Below are positions 34,684-44,922 of a DNA stretch of 64,000 bases, piece by piece. The notes beneath the pieces were generated by a model. The model made no database searches, was not told the origin of the DNA, and worked only from the letters and a program-made list of their open reading frames with translations. The translations under genes were made by a program, and so were the position numbers. The stretch's first letter is position 1; every line of letters starts with the position of its first letter. Source of the stretch: SIG603 sp963621245 (lineage in GTDB: Bacteria; Bacillota; Clostridia; Oscillospirales; Acutalibacteraceae); the NCBI GenBank assembly GCA_963621245.1, contig CAVFCW010000011.1:1-64000 (forward strand), given 5' to 3'.

Positions 34684-35997
34684 ATGGATAAGCAATCAAA
34701 GAAATTTACCAAGACCGAAAAATCGTGGATTATGTACGACTGGGCAAATTCGGTTTACGCCACCAATGTCCTTGCGGCAATATTCCCGATTTATTTCGGC
34801 AATGTCTGCCAGGCGGCAGGTGCGGATAACGTTGTGTTGTGGTCTTACGGCACGAGCATAGCCACGTTCATCATTGCGATAATGGCTCCGTTTATGGGTG
34901 CAGTCGGCGATCACAAGGGTTACAAGAAAAAGCTTTTCACCGGATTTATGATAGTCGGTGTGCTTTTCACCTTAAGCTGTGCGTTCATAGAGAACTACAA
35001 GCTTTTACTTGTTGGTTATGCGCTCTCGCACATAGGATTCAGCGGTGCAAATCTTTTCTACGACTCATTCCTCACGGATGTCACGACTGACGAGAGAATG
35101 GATAGGGTTTCTTCGTGGGGATATGCCATGGGTTACATCGGCGGAAGTACGATTCCGTTTATCGGCTCGATTGTCGTGCTTGTCGTCATGGGAATGTCAA
35201 ACCCGAATTCCTTCAAGGTCGTAATGATGATAACCTCGCTCTGGTGGCTTATTTTCTCGATTCCGTTTCTCAAGAACGTTCATCAGGAGCACTACATCGA
35301 GACAGAGGCTTCGGAGCTTATCCGCTCATCGTTTAAAAACCTCGGCACAACGGCCGTCAGCATTTTTAAGATTAAGGGATTGCTTTTATTCATAATCGCA
35401 TATTTCCTTTACATCGACGGAGTTAACACGGTTATATCGATTTCAACATCGTACGGCTCTACTCTCGGACTCAATTCCATTATGATGATACTCGCACTGC
35501 TTGTAACTCAGGTTGTTGCGGTTCCGTGCTCGATTATTTTTGGTAAGCTTTCAAGTAAATACGGCTCAATCAACATGCTCTGCTTTGCGGTTGCTATGTA
35601 TATTGTGGTTGTCACAGTTGGTTTCTTTATGGGCTTCATCATTGAGCAAAACCCGGGAGACGCTTCCGCCGTTATGAAGTCTCAGATTCTTTTCTGGGTG
35701 CTTGCGTTCCTTGTCGGAACGGTTCAGGGCGGCATTCAGGCTATAAGCCGTTCTTATTTCGGCAAACTTATTCCTTCGAATAAATCAAACGAATATTTCG
35801 GATTTTTCGATATATTCGGCAAATTTGCCGCTGTTATCGGCCCGGTTCTCGTAGCCGCCGCAAAGCAGTTGACGGGCAGAGATTCAATATCTATTGTGGC
35901 TCTTGCGATACTCTTTATAGCCGCTTTGGTTGTTCTTATCGTGGGCAAGCCTCACTTTAAGGCAGCTGAAATTACTGCAAAAAACGATTTGAATTAA
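34684..35997 (+). CDS. MFS transporter, UMF1/Atg22-like
   Basis: 437 residues with about 12 hydrophobic segments. The start KSWIMYDWANSVYATNVLAAIFPIYF-type sequence (residues ~12-37) is diagnostic of the UMF1/Atg22-like subfamily (WxxYDWANSxY). Vacuolar homologues export amino acids; bacterial substrates are unknown. AGAGG precedes the ATG, 18 nt after mtaB. Confidence 0.88.
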   Translation: MDKQSKKFTKTEKSWIMYDWANSVYATNVLAAIFPIYFGNVCQAAGADNVVLWSYGTSIATFIIAIMAPFMGAVGDHKGYKKKLFTGFMIVGVLFTLSCAFIENYKLLLVGYALSHIGFSGANLFYDSFLTDVTTDERMDRVSSWGYAMGYIGGSTIPFIGSIVVLVVMGMSNPNSFKVVMMITSLWWLIFSIPFLKNVHQEHYIETEASELIRSSFKNLGTTAVSIFKIKGLLLFIIAYFLYIDGVNTVISISTSYGSTLGLNSIMMILALLVTQVVAVPCSIIFGKLSSKYGSINMLCFAVAMYIVVVTVGFFMGFIIEQNPGDASAVMKSQILFWVLAFLVGTVQGGIQAISRSYFGKLIPSNKSNEYFGFFDIFGKFAAVIGPVLVAAAKQLTGRDSISIVALAILFIAALVVLIVGKPHFKAAEITAKNDLN

Positions 35998-36018
35998 GTT
36001 AATATCAGGCAAAAAGAA

Positions 36019-36050
36019 AACTCGGTGTGAATTTTCACACCGAGTTTTTT
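36019..36050. terminator. Bidirectional terminator
   Basis: Perfect 12-bp stem aactcggtgtga / tcacaccgagtt, attt loop, T-run on the plus strand and A-rich left flank giving T on the minus strand. Separates the convergent MFS and GH13 genes. Confidence 0.9.
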
Positions 36051-36052
36051 GT

Positions 36053-37939
36053 TTATTCTGATTTTGGCCTGATTATGTGCAGTACCGAGAAACCGTAAGG
36101 GGAAAGTTTAAATGCGCCCTTTGTATACGCAGTACCCATAACATGCTCGATTTTATCGTCATCTCTGAATTCATAGTGAATATCGGAGTTTGAGTCGGCT
36201 CTGTTAACAGCGACAAAGAGAATTTCTTCATCACCGTTATCAAGCGTTCTGAATCTCTCAAAAGACATAATATCATCGTGAGAATAAGCGTTTCTGAAAC
36301 CGCCCTCCTCAAAGATACTGTAATTATGGCGGAAAATTCCAAGTCTCTTATACCAGTAGAGAATAGAGGTATCTGCATTATTCCAAGTAAAACAGCCGCG
36401 GCAGAAAGGATCCTTGTAGCCTTGCATACCGATTTCATCGCCATAATAAATGCACGGAACACCGGGTAAAGTGTACTGCAAAAGTGAAGCAAGTCTCAAT
36501 TTGTTTACGCCTGTTTGATACTTATCGGCGCTCAAAACTCTGCCTGCCTGCCACTCTCTGCCGTTTGTGCCGGTCGGCTCGTCTGCGAGCATTGTTATGG
36601 CACGCTCGGTATCGTGAGTGCCGATGTGGTTCATAAGGTTTTTGACAACGTGCGGCGGATAGTTTTCAACTATGCTCTCGATAATTTCCATCATAAGCGA
36701 CGAATGATGTCCGTTCAAAAATCCGAGAATAGCCGATCTGAACGGATAGTTCATAACGGAATCGAGCTGACCGCCGAGAAGGTATCTTCTTCTTTGACCG
36801 TAAGCCGATTTGTTTGACGCGTCCTCCCATACTTCACCCAAAATTAATGCCTCTGGATCTTGCTCCTTAGCCGCTTTGTTGAGGTTATCTAAGAATTCGT
36901 CGGGAAGCTCATCGGCAACATCAAGTCTCCAGCCGGAAGCACCTACTTTGAGCCACTTTTGAATTATGCCGTCCTTGCCGTTTATGTAGTTATTGTATTC
37001 GGGGTTTGTCTCAATGACGTTCGGCAAAGTCTCAAATCCCCACCAGCATTCATAATCATCGGGAAATTTTCTGAAGTTGTACCACGGGGAGTAGGGTGAC
37101 TGCTCGCTGTTGTATGCACCCAAAGAATCGTATCTCTTTTCTTTGTTGAAATAAACGCTGTCACTTCCCGTGTGAGAAAATACGCCGTCAAGAATTATGT
37201 GTATGCCCGATTTTTTAGCCGCTGCACAAAGATCCTTCAATTCCTGCTCGTCACCGAGGAGGGGATCAACCTTTGAGTAGTCGGCTGTATTGTATCTGTG
37301 ATTTGAGTGTGCCTCAAAAATCGGATTGAGATAAATGCATGTTACGCCGAGGGTTTTGAGGTAGGGAATCTTTTCACGGATGCCTCTCAAATCTCCGCCG
37401 AAATAGTCGTTGCACAAAACTTCACCGTTTTCATCGGGACGCCAAGCGGGCTCTGCACCCCAGTCGTCACGGAGAATTCTTCCGTAAGGAATATTCTCTT
37501 TCTTTTTTGCGGATTTATAGAATCTGTCGGGGAAAATCTGATACATAATGCCGCCCTTTAGCCATTCGGGATATTTCTGTCCCTTGTGGTAAACGGTGAG
37601 CTGCCAGTTGTTTCCGTGAGCCGAGTCGGTGGAAACACCTCCCAAATCTCTGTATTCCGCACGGTGTCCGCGGTTGGTTTTGAGTTCGAAATGATAGAAA
37701 TAAAGCCCCGCTTTATTCGGTGTGAAGTCGCATTCCCACCATTCTTCATTTTCGCCTTTCATTCCGCACCAGAACATATCATAGAGCTGAAAGCCGTCAT
37801 TGCCTACATCTTGAGCGATGACAAGCCAAGCGGCAGAGCATGATATATCACGGGGAAGGGAGATTCTGAAATGGACGGAAGTTCCTTCTTCAACCGCACC
37901 AAAGGGAGTTTTATACTGAGGGTCGCGCGATTTGAACAT
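36053..37939 (-). CDS. GH13 alpha-glucanase, neopullulanase/cyclomaltodextrinase-like
   Basis: 628 residues. An N-terminal beta-sandwich of about 120 residues (CBM34-like) precedes the (beta/alpha)8 barrel. Catalytic residues are visible in GWRLDVADEL (nucleophile Asp), ILGEVWEDA (acid/base Glu) and HIGTHDTERA (transition-state Asp). No signal peptide, so it acts inside the cell on maltooligosaccharides, cyclodextrins or pullulan fragments. It follows glycogen phosphorylase on the same strand with a terminator between, fitting a shared alpha-glucan pathway. Confidence 0.9.
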   Translation of the reverse strand: MFKSRDPQYKTPFGAVEEGTSVHFRISLPRDISCSAAWLVIAQDVGNDGFQLYDMFWCGMKGENEEWWECDFTPNKAGLYFYHFELKTNRGHRAEYRDLGGVSTDSAHGNNWQLTVYHKGQKYPEWLKGGIMYQIFPDRFYKSAKKKENIPYGRILRDDWGAEPAWRPDENGEVLCNDYFGGDLRGIREKIPYLKTLGVTCIYLNPIFEAHSNHRYNTADYSKVDPLLGDEQELKDLCAAAKKSGIHIILDGVFSHTGSDSVYFNKEKRYDSLGAYNSEQSPYSPWYNFRKFPDDYECWWGFETLPNVIETNPEYNNYINGKDGIIQKWLKVGASGWRLDVADELPDEFLDNLNKAAKEQDPEALILGEVWEDASNKSAYGQRRRYLLGGQLDSVMNYPFRSAILGFLNGHHSSLMMEIIESIVENYPPHVVKNLMNHIGTHDTERAITMLADEPTGTNGREWQAGRVLSADKYQTGVNKLRLASLLQYTLPGVPCIYYGDEIGMQGYKDPFCRGCFTWNNADTSILYWYKRLGIFRHNYSIFEEGGFRNAYSHDDIMSFERFRTLDNGDEEILFVAVNRADSNSDIHYEFRDDDKIEHVMGTAYTKGAFKLSPYGFSVLHIIRPKSE

Positions 37940-37974
37940 AGTTTAATTTCCTTGCTTACATTTTATTAAAAAGT

Positions 37975-38000
37975 AAAAGAGAGGGGAAAGATCCCCTCTC
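37975..38000 (-). terminator. Terminator of glycogen phosphorylase
   Basis: On the minus strand GAGAGGGG, short loop, CCCCTCTC, then TTTTACTTTTT. Confidence 0.85.
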
Positions 38001-38013
38001 GTAAAAAACACGA

Positions 38014-40428
38014 TTACTTGTCTTCAGGAACCGGTTTGCACATCCAGATTGTGTTAGCGTAATCACGGATAGATCTGTCAGCTGCGAACATACCGGAATT
38101 AGCGATATTTATGAGTGACATCTGGTTCCACTTCTTCTGATCCTTATAGACCTCAAGAGAATATCTGTGAGCCTGTGCGTAAGAATCGAAGTCTGCAAGA
38201 GCCATATACTGGTCAACGTTGATGAGAGCGGTATAAAGGTTCTCAAAGTTCTTTCCGTTAAAGCCATGATGGAGCTCATCGAGTGCCTTTCTGATAACCT
38301 GATTGTTGTCATAGTGGTATCTCGGATGATAGCCGTTAGCCTTAAGCTGGTTGACCTGAGTTGTGTTCATGCCGAAGAGGAATATGTTCTCGTCGCCTAC
38401 GCAACGGTGAATCTCAACGTTAGCGCCGTCAAGAGTACCGAGAGTGAGGGCACCGTTAATCATAAACTTCATGTTAGAAGTACCTGAAGCCTCTGTACCT
38501 GCAAGGGAGATCTGCTCGCTGATTTCAGCGGAAGGAATGAGTTTTTCTGCCTCGGAAACGCAATAGTTCTCGATGAAGAATACTTTGAGCTTCTTGTTAA
38601 CAACAGGATCGTTGTTAATCTGATTTGCAAGTGTTGCGATGAACTGAATAATCTCTTTTGCAAAATAGTATCCCGGAGCAGCCTTTGCGCCGAAGAAGAA
38701 TGTCTGCGGCTGAATGTCGGCATTCGGATTCTCTCTTAACCACTGGTAGAGTGAGAGAATGTGAAGTGCGTTCATGTGCTGTCTCTTGTACTCGTGAAGT
38801 CTCTTAACCTGAACGTCAAAGAGAGTATCGGGGTCGATATCAAAGCCCTGAGTCTTCTTTAAGTGGTTTGCAAGTTTAACCTTGTTGTTGTGCTTGATTT
38901 CGCCAAGCTTCTTGAGAACGCTTGCGTCATCCTTGTACTTCATGAGGTTCTCAAGAGCATAGGAATCGTAGATGAAGTCTTTGCCGATGAGATCTGTGAT
39001 AAGCTCTGCAAGCTCGGGGTTGGACTGGTTGAGCCATCTTCTGTGAGCGATACCGTTTGTGACGTTCTTGAACTTCTCGGGAGTCTCTGTGTAATAATCG
39101 TTGAATGTGAAGTCCTTGAGGATCTGGCTGTGAATCTCGGCAACACCGTTTACGCTGTGGCATGTGATGCAAGCGAGGTTAGCCATCTTGACGTAGCCGT
39201 TGCAGATAGGAGCCATTCTCCAAATCTTAGCTTCTTCAACGCCCTTTGCTCTCATCTCGTTCCAGAATCTTCTGTCGATTTCTTCAACGATCTGATAGAT
39301 TCTCGGCATTCTCATCTTGAAGAGATCAGCGTTCCAAGTCTCAAGTGCCTCAGGCATAACTGTGTGGTTTGTGTAAGCGATTGTTCTCTTAACGATATCC
39401 CATGCAGCGTCCCAAGTGTAACCGCACTCGTCGAGCATAATTCTCATCATCTCGGGAATAGCGAGAATCGGGTGAGTATCATTGAGGTGAATAGCTGCAA
39501 GCTCCGGAAGAGAATCAAGGCTTGAGTGATCAAAGAGATGTCTCTTGATGATATCCTGAATTGAAGCGGAAACGAGGAAATACTGCTGATCAAGTCTCAA
39601 AGTCTTGCCCTGGATATGGCTGTCCTCGGGATAGAGAACCTTTGTGATGGACTCGGCCATAGCGTTCTGCTCCATGGACTTCAAATAGTCGCCGCTGTTA
39701 AACTTGGACATATCGAAGCCTGCTGCAACAGCTTTCCAAATTCTTAAAACGCTGATGCCTTTTCCGTCGATACCTGCGATGTACATATCGTAGGGAATAG
39801 CAGTGACTGTCTGGTAATCAACGTGATTGATTGAGTGATAACCGTCTCTCCAGGTTTCTTCGATCTTACCGCCGAAGTGAACCTCCTGAGCACTCTCCTC
39901 AACCTTCTGGAGCCAAATTTTTCCGCCCGGAAGCCAGAAGTCGGGAAGCTCTGTCTGCCAACCGTCAACAAGCTTCTGCTTGAAAATACCGTATTCATAT
40001 CTGAGTGAATAACCCATGGCAGGGTATCCCTGGCTTGCGAGACCATCCATAAAGCAAGCTGCGAGTCTTCCGAGACCGCCGTTGCCGAGACCTGCGTCCG
40101 GCTCTTCCTCATAGAGGCTGTCGAGGCTTACGCCCATGCCTTTGAGGGCTTCCTTAAATGTCTTTTCAAGGCCGAGGTTAAAGAGGCTGTTTTTCAGTGA
40201 ACGACCGAGAAGAAATTCCATGCAGAGGTAATAAACCTGCTTTGTCTTTGCCTTTGTAGCCTTATCGATAAATTCGGTTCTGCCTTCGGTCATAAGATCG
40301 CGGAGAATGAGGGCTACGGACTTGTAGAACTCTTCGTTTGAAGCAGTAGTTTCCGATACGCCGAAACGGTATCTGAGTTTCTCTTTGATAGCTTCGGAAG
40401 CTTCTGCGACTGTCATGCTGTAGTTCAT
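38014..40428 (-). CDS. glgP: Glycogen/starch phosphorylase (maltodextrin phosphorylase type)
   Basis: About 804 residues. Characteristic YLCMEFLLGRSL, EEPDAGLGNGGLGRLAACF, and the PLP-lysine region EASGTSNMKFMINGALTLGT. Releases glucose-1-phosphate from alpha-1,4-glucans. I chose the internal ATG at 40428, where AAGGAG is 6 nt upstream; the longer frame to 40569 adds 47 non-conserved residues and runs into the promoter. Partner of the GH13 gene downstream. Confidence 0.96.
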   Translation of the reverse strand: MNYSMTVAEASEAIKEKLRYRFGVSETTASNEEFYKSVALILRDLMTEGRTEFIDKATKAKTKQVYYLCMEFLLGRSLKNSLFNLGLEKTFKEALKGMGVSLDSLYEEEPDAGLGNGGLGRLAACFMDGLASQGYPAMGYSLRYEYGIFKQKLVDGWQTELPDFWLPGGKIWLQKVEESAQEVHFGGKIEETWRDGYHSINHVDYQTVTAIPYDMYIAGIDGKGISVLRIWKAVAAGFDMSKFNSGDYLKSMEQNAMAESITKVLYPEDSHIQGKTLRLDQQYFLVSASIQDIIKRHLFDHSSLDSLPELAAIHLNDTHPILAIPEMMRIMLDECGYTWDAAWDIVKRTIAYTNHTVMPEALETWNADLFKMRMPRIYQIVEEIDRRFWNEMRAKGVEEAKIWRMAPICNGYVKMANLACITCHSVNGVAEIHSQILKDFTFNDYYTETPEKFKNVTNGIAHRRWLNQSNPELAELITDLIGKDFIYDSYALENLMKYKDDASVLKKLGEIKHNNKVKLANHLKKTQGFDIDPDTLFDVQVKRLHEYKRQHMNALHILSLYQWLRENPNADIQPQTFFFGAKAAPGYYFAKEIIQFIATLANQINNDPVVNKKLKVFFIENYCVSEAEKLIPSAEISEQISLAGTEASGTSNMKFMINGALTLGTLDGANVEIHRCVGDENIFLFGMNTTQVNQLKANGYHPRYHYDNNQVIRKALDELHHGFNGKNFENLYTALINVDQYMALADFDSYAQAHRYSLEVYKDQKKWNQMSLINIANSGMFAADRSIRDYANTIWMCKPVPEDK

Positions 40429-40761
40429 GTTAAACTCCTTTAAAATAATATTAAAATTCAAAGCTGACATAACGACAAGCGTTTTGGCTGTATGAAATTT
40501 ATGCGGCAATTTTGACTGCCGTGGAACTGCTCCGTGAAACCGAAGCACAATTCTTTCTATCTCATACAACAGTTAGTATTATAAGATAAAAAGGGCTTAA
40601 ATTTCAAGCTGATTTTTAAATTAGTTACGAATTTATAACTATTTTTTGCGAATTTAAGGTTTTTTGTGCGAAAAGTCTTTAAATTTCTTTGAAAATAGCA
40701 TATAATGTTAAAATCATAATTATGTAAAAATGAGATTTTATGCTTAAGGAGAGCCTTTATA
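40429..40761. promoter_or_regulatory. Divergent control region between glgP and zapA-like gene
   Basis: No gene in 333 bp. On the minus strand TTGAAA (40602-40607), 18 bp, TATAAT (40578-40583) can drive glgP with a leader of ~140 nt that includes cggca/tgccg (40505-40522). On the plus strand TATAAT at 40701-40706 with a poor -35 is the best candidate for the zapA-like operon. The rest is AT-rich and shows nothing else. Confidence 0.55.
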
Positions 40762-41319
40762 ATGGAAAACAACAGAGTTAAGTTGGATATATGCGGCGTG
40801 AGCATTGCGCTGATTACCGATAAAGACGAAAGCTATGTGCACAGTCTTGCCGATGAAATAACAGCTGAAATTTCTCCGATGATTTCTTCCGGCATCTCCA
40901 AAGATCGTGCCGCCCTGCTTGCGGCTTTCAATTATCTTGATGAGTTAAAAGCCAAATCCGATAAAGCTGCCGACCAAGAAGAACTCGAAGAAATAAAAGC
41001 CGAGCTTCAAAAGCAGACGGAACTCAATGCTTCTTTGCAGTCGGAACTTGAAAAGATAAGCGTGGCCGAGGATAGGATTAACGCACTTGAAAAGGAAAAT
41101 GAAGAGCTTAAAGAACGCCTTGAAAAGAACAGAGACGAAGAATACGAGAAGATGATTGAAGAGGCACTTGCCGAGATTGACAAGCTAAACGACGAACTTA
41201 AAAAGAAGTCGGACGGCGAGAGCACTCATAAACCCGTTTATTCATCGGGAGAGCTACGCAATCCCATGAGACCGACGCTTGAGGCAGACGGTATGGTAGA
41301 TTATTACGCTAAAGACTGA
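40762..41319 (+). CDS. zapA: ZapA-like cell division protein with extended coiled coil
   Basis: 185 residues. The N-terminal ~70 residues fit ZapA (NRVKLDICGVSIALIT.. YVHSLADEI), followed by a long heptad-rich coiled coil (~65-150) and a disordered tail. ZapA bundles FtsZ filaments. At 185 residues it is longer than typical ZapA (~85-110), mainly because of the coil. First gene of a cell-envelope cluster, 7 nt before the U32 peptidase. Confidence 0.75.
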   Translation: MENNRVKLDICGVSIALITDKDESYVHSLADEITAEISPMISSGISKDRAALLAAFNYLDELKAKSDKAADQEELEEIKAELQKQTELNASLQSELEKISVAEDRINALEKENEELKERLEKNRDEEYEKMIEEALAEIDKLNDELKKKSDGESTHKPVYSSGELRNPMRPTLEADGMVDYYAKD

Positions 41320-41326
41320 GAGGAAT

Positions 41327-43399
41327 ATGAATAACTATATAGAAATACTTGCCCCCGCAGGAAATCCCGAAGCTTTGAAGGCGGCGGTCTTTTCAGGTTG
41401 TGATGCGGTTTATTTGGGAGGCTCACTCTTTTCGGCAAGAGCAAATGCCGGAAATTTTGATAACGAAGAATTAAAAGAAGCTGTCAGATTTTGCCACGTG
41501 CGTGGCGTTAAGGTATATGTTACAGTAAATACCCTTGTAAAAGAATCAGAGATAATTCCTGTGATGAATTTCATCTCGTTTCTGTGCGAAATCGGAATTG
41601 ACGCCGTTTTGGTTCAAGACCTCGGACTATTCAGACTTATAAGAGAGTCTTGTCCCGATATGCCTGTTCACGCTTCAACTCAAATGAGCGTGCTCGATAA
41701 AAACGGAGCACGCCTTTTGAAAGATATGGGCGCATCGAGAGTCGTGCTCTCAAGGGAAATGTCCTTGAAAGAAATAAAAGATGTCAGCGATAATGTTGAC
41801 GTGGAATTAGAGGTTTTTGTGCACGGTGCGCTGTGCATGTCGGTTTCGGGTCAGTGCTATTTTTCCGCTATGCTCGGTTCAAGAAGCGGCAACAGAGGAA
41901 GGTGCGCTCAGCCGTGCAGACTTCCGTTCTCGACGGATGACGGCAAGAAAAACGTTTTGAGCCTTAAAGACCTTTCTTTTATAACAAGGCTTGAAGAGCT
42001 GAAAAATGCTGGCGTTTGTTCGGCTAAGATAGAGGGCAGAATGAAGCGCCCCGAATATGTAGCCGCTGCTGTTTCGGCTGGCAGAAGTGCCGCCGACGGC
42101 AAACCAGTAAATGCAGAGCTTATGAAAAACCTTGAAGCTGTTTTTTCAAGATCGGGATTTACGGAAGCTTATCTTACGGGAAAAACAGGCCCGGATATGT
42201 TCGGAATAAGAACCAAGGACGATGTTACGGCGGGAAGCAGTGCTGTTTTCAACAAACTGCACGAGCTTTATAAAGGAGAGGCAAACAGAGTTCCCGTGCA
42301 TGCAGATTTTGAGATGCAAGTTGGTTCGCCCGCAAAGCTTACTTTATCCGACTTTGACGGGAATGAAGTTTCGGTAAAGTCGGAAGTTTTAACAGAGGTC
42401 GCACAAAACCGTCCGCTTGACGAAGAAAGCGTTAAAAAACAGCTTGAAAAGCTGGGTTCGACAGCTTATTATCTCGAAAGTGCTAATGTTAAGCTTGACG
42501 GCAAGGGAAGAATCCCTATGTCGGCAATTAACGAGATGAGAAGAACGGCGGCTGAAAAGCTTGATGAGCTCAGAGGAAGTATAAAGCAATATAGCTTTAC
42601 AGAATCTAAACTTGATGAAATGAAAATAGAGCATGCATTGAAAGAAATGCACGGCGTGTTCTCGTCTTTCTCTCAGCTTGGCGACTGCGTGTCAAAGCTT
42701 GATATGATATATCTGCCGATAACGGAATCGCTTGAACATTTTGAACACGCAAGAAAATATGGCGTGAAAGTCGGAGCGGTTATGCCGAGAAGCTTTTTTG
42801 GAGCTGACGAAGAACTTGAGCGTAAAGCAGAATTACTTGTCGAGAACAGCTTTGATGATTTCCTTTGCGGAAATATCGGCGGTGTAGCGATAGCGAGAAA
42901 TGTCGGTGGAAAAGTTCACGGCGCTTTTTCCCTCAATGCTGTAAATACCGAGTCGCTTAAAACTCTCGGAAACTTAGGCTTGAGCGACACCGAGCTCAGC
43001 TTTGAACTTACACTTGATGAGATATCCGAGTTAAAAGGCGGTTTGAAACGAGGAATAATGGCTTACGGCCGTCAAGCACTTATGCTTAACAGAGCATGCC
43101 CGATTGGCCACGGAAAGTGCATAGGCTGTAAAAAAGTACAGTGCATCACTGACAGAAAAGGCTATAAATTCCCTGTTATGTGCATGAAGGGTAAGACTTT
43201 CAGAAGCGTAGAGGTTTTAAATTCACTTCCGCTTAATCTCAGCGAGAGACAGGGCGAAATTAAAAATGTTGACTATATTACGCTGCGTTTTACCGATGAA
43301 ACTCGACAGGAAGTTGAAAAAGTGATTAACGCTTTTGTAAATCACGAGAAGTTAAACGGAGAATTCACCAAAGGATTATATTACAGAGGTATCATATAA
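41327..43399 (+). CDS. U32 family peptidase / RlhA-like protein with DUF3656
   Basis: 690 residues. N-terminal APAGNPEALKAAVFSGCDAVYLGG and the U32 signature SVSGQCYFSAMLGSRSGNRG (conserved Cys), followed by CAQPCRLPF. A DUF3656-like middle region and a cysteine-bearing C-terminus (CPIGHGKCIGCKKVQC) follow. Some U32 proteins (RlhA, TrhO/P-type) hydroxylate rRNA or tRNA, so a true protease role is uncertain. Its stop overlaps the dut start by 1 nt. Confidence 0.88.
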   Translation: MNNYIEILAPAGNPEALKAAVFSGCDAVYLGGSLFSARANAGNFDNEELKEAVRFCHVRGVKVYVTVNTLVKESEIIPVMNFISFLCEIGIDAVLVQDLGLFRLIRESCPDMPVHASTQMSVLDKNGARLLKDMGASRVVLSREMSLKEIKDVSDNVDVELEVFVHGALCMSVSGQCYFSAMLGSRSGNRGRCAQPCRLPFSTDDGKKNVLSLKDLSFITRLEELKNAGVCSAKIEGRMKRPEYVAAAVSAGRSAADGKPVNAELMKNLEAVFSRSGFTEAYLTGKTGPDMFGIRTKDDVTAGSSAVFNKLHELYKGEANRVPVHADFEMQVGSPAKLTLSDFDGNEVSVKSEVLTEVAQNRPLDEESVKKQLEKLGSTAYYLESANVKLDGKGRIPMSAINEMRRTAAEKLDELRGSIKQYSFTESKLDEMKIEHALKEMHGVFSSFSQLGDCVSKLDMIYLPITESLEHFEHARKYGVKVGAVMPRSFFGADEELERKAELLVENSFDDFLCGNIGGVAIARNVGGKVHGAFSLNAVNTESLKTLGNLGLSDTELSFELTLDEISELKGGLKRGIMAYGRQALMLNRACPIGHGKCIGCKKVQCITDRKGYKFPVMCMKGKTFRSVEVLNSLPLNLSERQGEIKNVDYITLRFTDETRQEVEKVINAFVNHEKLNGEFTKGLYYRGII

Positions 43400-43851
43400 T
43401 GTCGAATAAATTATATGTTAAAAAGCTTAGAGAGGGAGCGATGCTTCCGAAAAGAGAGACGATAGGTTCTGCGGGCTACGATTTGTGTTGCCTTTGCGAA
43501 GAGCCGATCACAGTTTCACCTAATGAACGAAAGCTTATTCCGACAGGAATTGCAGTCGAGATTCCCGTGGGAACGGTCGGTCTTGTGTATTCGAGAAGTG
43601 GTTTGTCGCTCAAGCACGGAATTCACATGGCAAATGACGTCGGAGTTATCGACAGCGATTACAGAGGAGAACTCAAAGTTCCCGTGCACAATCGTTCCGA
43701 TGTGACCTATACCGTTAACAACGGGGACAGAATCGCACAGCTTGTAATAACACCAATACTCACACCCGAGATTGAAGAAACCGACGAGCTTTCCGAGACA
43801 GTCAGAGGCGAAGGCGGATTCGGCAGTACGGGAAAAAGAAGAGAGGTTTAA
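43399..43851 (+). CDS. dut: dUTP diphosphatase
   Basis: 150 residues, normal for the trimeric enzyme. All five motifs are visible: AGYDL, SRSGLSLK, GVIDSDYRGEL, GDRIAQLVI and the C-terminal P-loop-like GEGGFGSTG. Converts dUTP to dUMP and PPi, keeping uracil out of DNA. One-base overlap with the U32 gene and 3 nt before mreB indicate one transcript. Confidence 0.97.
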   Translation: MSNKLYVKKLREGAMLPKRETIGSAGYDLCCLCEEPITVSPNERKLIPTGIAVEIPVGTVGLVYSRSGLSLKHGIHMANDVGVIDSDYRGELKVPVHNRSDVTYTVNNGDRIAQLVITPILTPEIEETDELSETVRGEGGFGSTGKRREV

Positions 43852-43854
43852 TTA

Positions 43855-44904
43855 ATGGCAGATAATGAAAAAAGAGTCAGCCCTGTTGTAGACGAAAAGG
43901 AGCTTGGCATAGATCTTGGCTCTGCCAATACCGTTATTTTCAAGAGAAATCAGGGAATAGTTTTACGTGAGCCGTCTGTTATTGCTATCGATATGCGAAC
44001 AGACGAGGTTGTATCTTGCGGCAGAGACGCTTTTGATATGATTGGCAAAACTCCCGAGAATATCATGATAATACATCCTATCGTAAACGGAGCTGTTGCC
44101 GATTTGTCGGCTTGCGCTGCAATGCTTAAGTACTATTTGCGAAAAGTTTTGAACGGCCCCACGCTCAGAAAACCGAGAGTTATAATTTCTGTTCCTGCAA
44201 GCCTTACGGATGTTGAAAGGCGTGCGGTTGAAGACGCCGCAAAACAGGCGGGTATTACTTCTGTCAGCTTGTTTGAAGCACCTATGGCTGCGGCACTCGG
44301 AGCTCAGTTGCCTGTCGGTGCGGCAAAGGGAAGTTTTATTCTCAATATCGGTGCGGGAGTATCCGAGGCGGCTGTAATTGCTCTTGGCGATATTGTATCG
44401 TCGGCTGGTTCAAAAGTCGGCTCAAGCGACATCGATACTGCGCTCATAAGTTATATGAGAAAACAGTACGGCCTTATAATCGGCAAAAAAGCTGCAGAGG
44501 AGCTTAAAATTAAGATAGGAAGCGCATATCACACCTCCGAAAACGGATTTGCCGAGATAAGAGGAAGAAGTGCCGTGGACGGCTTGCCGAGAAGCTACTC
44601 CGTTCAGGGCGACGAAATAAGAGGAATAATCCAGCCTGTTGTCGTGAGAATATCGGAGCTTATCGCAAAATGCCTTGAGGAGGCACCTGCGGAGCTTTCG
44701 TCTGATATTTTCGATTCGGGAATAGTTTTGACGGGAAGCGGAGCGGAACTTGACGGTTTAGCCGACTTTATCTCGGAATATATAGGCGTAAAGGTCATCA
44801 TTCCCGAGAGAATGAGAGACTGCGTAGCCGAGGGAACAGGAAAAGCACTCGATCTTGTTGTAAGTGACAGAGGCGTTCGACGTTTCAAAAGAAATACTAT
44901 TTGA
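43855..44904 (+). CDS. mreB: Rod-shape determining protein MreB
   Basis: 349 residues. Actin-fold signatures: LGIDLGSANTVIFKR (phosphate 1), HPIVNGAVADLSA, ISVPASLTDVERRAVEDAA, FEAPMAAALGAQLP (connect) and VLTGSGAELDGL (adenosine). A membrane-associated filament guiding lateral wall synthesis. First of mreB-mreC-mreD-PBP2. Confidence 0.95.
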   Translation: MADNEKRVSPVVDEKELGIDLGSANTVIFKRNQGIVLREPSVIAIDMRTDEVVSCGRDAFDMIGKTPENIMIIHPIVNGAVADLSACAAMLKYYLRKVLNGPTLRKPRVIISVPASLTDVERRAVEDAAKQAGITSVSLFEAPMAAALGAQLPVGAAKGSFILNIGAGVSEAAVIALGDIVSSAGSKVGSSDIDTALISYMRKQYGLIIGKKAAEELKIKIGSAYHTSENGFAEIRGRSAVDGLPRSYSVQGDEIRGIIQPVVVRISELIAKCLEEAPAELSSDIFDSGIVLTGSGAELDGLADFISEYIGVKVIIPERMRDCVAEGTGKALDLVVSDRGVRRFKRNTI

Positions 44905-44922
44905 TGAAAGGAGCTTTCTGAT